DNA of 25,044 nt. Origin: CAZYPU01 sp049642705 (GTDB lineage: Bacteria; Omnitrophota; Gorgyraeia; JABMRN01; RBG-13-46-9). The translations under genes and the position numbers were made by a program. The stretch lies in NCBI GenBank assembly GCA_049642705.1, contig JBARPB010000038.1:1-25044 (forward strand), given 5' to 3'. The notes under the pieces are model-generated. The model was not told where the DNA came from, ran no database searches, and saw only the letters and a program-made list of their open reading frames with translations. Below are positions 22,910-25,044 of the stretch, piece by piece (position 1 is the stretch's first letter; each line of letters opens with the position of its first letter).

Positions 22910-24859
22910 TCACACCCCGAGCCGCCACATGTGCATGTATATCTCGTGCATATCGGGCGGCATTGGACGCCTCGCGGATTTGCTGAAACTTCCGCATATT
23001 GCCTCGGAGATTTTATCGGCCTCGGCAACGGTTATATACCCTTTTCCTTCCAGGCGGCCGAGCATCCTTTCGAACTTTCCCGCCTTTTTTCTCTTATTTT
23101 TTAACCTGAACACGATAACCGCCTTGCCGCTCTGGACGGCTTCGGAAACCATCGAGGCGCTCTCGCCGGAAACAACCACCACATCGCTAAGCCCCAGGAT
23201 CCCTTCGACCGCATGGGGAATATTTTTTTCATTCGCTATCACAAGAAGCCCGCAGCGTTTCTCCGCAAACAGCCTTCTCTTTACCGCCTTCTCCGCCTCG
23301 GCGGGGGTCCTGCGCGAAGTAGTAAACAAAAGGTCGGCGTCTAATCTTTCGGAGGCGCTAACAACATTGTCCAATAGTTTTTCTGTTATATCGGGCCTCA
23401 GGGCAAAATCCGAATTGTCCCCGCCCAAAAGAACCCCTATCTTTCTCGTTCTCTTTAGTTCCGCGATCCTGGAGATCTCGCCCGAGGCATTTTTCATGCA
23501 CTCTTCGTCTATCAGGTTGGGTACGGTTTCCGTCCTTATTACATGCGCGCCGGCTCGGCCTATTATCCGGTCGTGCCGCGGTAAAACAACCATGTCGAAC
23601 TTACCGAATCCCAATATCGACGGCTTCATTATCGCGGCGCTTTTGGCGTTATTTTCTATAGAATAAAACCTGTTTACGCCGGCCGTGCCCGAACCGCAGC
23701 TTATGACGATATCGGCGTATCTCCTCATCAGATTATCGTATGAATCCCTCCTCAGGCAGAACTTGAGGCAAGCGCCGCAGCCCTGACAGCCCATACCTGA
23801 GGAAATGCTGAGAAATTGAAGCAGCATTTTTGTGAATCTATTCTTGAATTTAATATCTACCACATCCACCCTGGTGTCTTCTTCGGCGTAATCCTCTTTC
23901 TTCCTGTATCTTTTTAGCTCCCCGCAAACGGCCAGCGCCTGGTTGAGGTGCCCGGGCTTTCCGTCGTTTAATATGACGACTTTTTTAAGCGACGACGCCT
24001 TCCACCTTTTATGAAGCCATAGCCACTGATCGGGATACATGGTAACGTATTTTTCCAGCAGTTTATTGTATCTTTCCAGATACGGCTTTATGTCTTCGTT
24101 CTTTTTAATCCTGATAGGTTCGCCGATTATCAACCTGTGGTATGGGCCTCTGATACGCACCATGAAAGCGGGCAATAGAAAAGAGCCTGTTTTCGCCGCG
24201 ATCCTGACCGCGCCCGGCGCCGTGGCAGCGGGCCTTCCGAAAAATTCGACCTGCACGCCGGTTTTTCCCGCGTTCTGGTCGCCCAGCATTCCTATAATCT
24301 TGCCACTTCGCAATGCCTTTACGATATACTTTGTCGTAATACCTTTTGTGACGACCTCCATGCCCTTTGCCCGCCTCAGCCTGTTGAGGAGCCCATCGAG
24401 CCTCTTCATGTTCTGTTCCCTGGCAAGAACGATAATGGGGAACCCTTTCATAGCGCTCACTATTCCGGAAAGCTCCCAGTTTCCGAAGTGCGCGGTCAGA
24501 AATATCAACCCGTCGGGATGGTCCAGAACCTTATAGAAATTTTCGGTCCCCGTTATGTCGATATACTTATCGATATATTTTTTATTTACCTTCGTAAGCG
24601 AGAGAATCTCAAAGAAAAGCTGGAGGAGGCCCTGGTAGACCTTTTTGGTAAGTTTCTTAAGTTCGCCGGGCGATTTATCCCCGCAAAAAGCGGCCCTCAG
24701 GTTCGCATAGGCGATGATTCTCCTCGGCCTGTTCAAAAGATACACGATTACCGAACAGCGCCTCGCAAGCCATAGCGTAAATTCTATGGGAAGCAAATGA
24801 AAAACGAGATTAAGCGCCCTGACGAACCTTGCGCATCTGTACTCAAGTAAGGCGTACAT
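22910..24859 (-). CDS. Fusion: LpxL-type lipid A acyltransferase plus ELM1-like domain
   Basis: A 649-residue protein with two modules. Residues 1-288 are an LpxL/HtrB-family acyltransferase: HFGNWEL (124-130, His124, Glu129), LGDQNAGKTGVQVEFFGRPA (192-211), and YPDQWLWLHKRWK (275-287). Residues 293-649 begin VVILNDGKPGHLNQALAV and contain GGDNSDF (479-485) and VSGESASMVSEAV (563-575), which I recognise as an ELM1-like (mitochondrial fission ELM1/COG3660) domain, a GT-B-like fold of uncertain activity. Within it, Cys358, 361, 364 and 368 form CX2CX2CX3C, the spacing of a ferredoxin-type iron-sulfur site. The ATG overlaps the end of lpxK by 17 bases. Coupling to lpxK points to late lipid A assembly; the ELM1-like part may add or handle a sugar, which is unproven. 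Confidence 0.88.
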   Translation of the reverse strand: MYALLEYRCARFVRALNLVFHLLPIEFTLWLARRCSVIVYLLNRPRRIIAYANLRAAFCGDKSPGELKKLTKKVYQGLLQLFFEILSLTKVNKKYIDKYIDITGTENFYKVLDHPDGLIFLTAHFGNWELSGIVSAMKGFPIIVLAREQNMKRLDGLLNRLRRAKGMEVVTKGITTKYIVKALRSGKIIGMLGDQNAGKTGVQVEFFGRPAATAPGAVRIAAKTGSFLLPAFMVRIRGPYHRLIIGEPIRIKKNEDIKPYLERYNKLLEKYVTMYPDQWLWLHKRWKASSLKKVVILNDGKPGHLNQALAVCGELKRYRKKEDYAEEDTRVDVVDIKFKNRFTKMLLQFLSISSGMGCQGCGACLKFCLRRDSYDNLMRRYADIVISCGSGTAGVNRFYSIENNAKSAAIMKPSILGFGKFDMVVLPRHDRIIGRAGAHVIRTETVPNLIDEECMKNASGEISRIAELKRTRKIGVLLGGDNSDFALRPDITEKLLDNVVSASERLDADLLFTTSRRTPAEAEKAVKRRLFAEKRCGLLVIANEKNIPHAVEGILGLSDVVVVSGESASMVSEAVQSGKAVIVFRLKNKRKKAGKFERMLGRLEGKGYITVAEADKISEAICGSFSKSARRPMPPDMHEIYMHMWRLGV

Positions 24860-25044
24860 CTATCTCTTCTTTTCCTTGCGTTATCTCGAGTTCCACCGAA
24901 AGCACGAGTATTCGGGGGCCATTTTCTGGCAGCGTGAGTTTCTTGAGTTTCACGGCGTCTTTTTCCGTGGTAATAATCGTGTCTATGTTTCTCTTTTTGC
25001 AGTCCCTAAAAATGCGGTTTAAATCGCGCTCCCTGTATGGATAG
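24843..25044 (-). CDS. lpxK: Tetraacyldisaccharide 4'-kinase, C-terminal part (runs off window)
   Basis: Only the last 66 residues are inside the window; the start lies beyond 25044. LpxK phosphorylates the 4' position of the lipid A disaccharide. The fragment begins YPYRERDLNRIF and contains IITTEKDAVKLK, the conserved C-terminal signature of LpxK, then ends ...EEIDVRLT and TGA at 24845-24843. The stop overlaps the start of the acyltransferase fusion by 17 bases, a natural pairing because LpxK makes the substrate for LpxL-type enzymes. The identification rests on this short stretch plus context. Confidence 0.85.
   Translation of the reverse strand, partial: YPYRERDLNRIFRDCKKRNIDTIITTEKDAVKLKKLTLPENGPRILVLSVELEITQGKEEIDVRLT

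Noticed and set aside
22791..23666. A 291-codon plus-strand open frame over the acyltransferase/ELM1 gene
   Set aside because: Antisense to a strongly supported gene. The translation is Ser/Leu-rich without motifs, typical of a shadow frame.

Overview
The window is a dense, single-direction stretch of a diderm bacterial chromosome. All 27 genes read on the minus strand, so the biological order runs from high to low coordinates, and most genes overlap or are separated by only a few bases. The content is dominated by lipopolysaccharide (LPS) biogenesis: the end of lpxK, lipid A-type acyltransferases, four GT9 heptosyltransferase modules, the KDO and heptose branches, and Lpt export proteins. 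The organism therefore makes an outer membrane with lipid A, KDO and heptose. The gene style (acyltransferase/ELM1-like and GT4/GT9 fusions, GT9 enzymes with a C-terminal cysteine quartet) resembles candidate phyla such as Omnitrophota, but no phylogenetic marker is present, so this is only an impression.

Layout in transcription order. (1) 25044-15880: lpxK C-terminus, an acyltransferase fused to an ELM1-like domain, a GT4-GT9 fusion, a GT4, a membrane-anchored polysaccharide deacetylase, and three GT9 heptosyltransferases. This looks like a core-oligosaccharide and lipid A assembly block. (2) 15883-15650: a strong sigma70-type promoter overlapping the stop of the last GT9 gene, then an approximately 200-nt leader with three strong inverted repeats and a seven-codon mini-ORF carrying a near-perfect ribosome binding site. 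(3) 15649-11605: hldA, kdsB, kdsA, kdsD, kdsC, the sugar-precursor operon for heptose and CMP-KDO. (4) 11597-9518: queD, queC, queE, queF, which take 7,8-dihydroneopterin triphosphate to preQ1 for queuosine tRNA modification and are co-directional with the KDO genes. (5) A short AT-rich gap with a possible promoter, then lpxL-type acyltransferase, an LptC-LptA-like fused lipoprotein and lptB. (6) Housekeeping genes: tig, clpP, a class V aminotransferase with serA (serine synthesis), a homocitrate/Re-citrate synthase family enzyme, a proline-rich lipoprotein, and the 5' part of purA.

The genes in blocks 1-3 and 5 cooperate: Kds and Hld enzymes make KDO and heptose donors, GT9/GT4 enzymes add sugars, LpxK and the acyltransferases finish lipid A, and LptB with the LptC/A-like protein exports LPS. 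WaaA, the remaining heptose enzymes (GmhA, GmhB, HldC/D), LptD/E/F/G and ClpX are not in the window.

The features most worth a second look are the structured leader before hldA, where a hairpin could switch one strong ribosome binding site between a mini-ORF and hldA; a palindromic element inserted in frame in the GT4-GT9 gene; and a ferredoxin-like cysteine motif inside the ELM1-like domain of the acyltransferase fusion. No tRNA, rRNA, insertion sequence, CRISPR array or plus-strand gene was found, and no stretch longer than about 230 bases lacks a gene.
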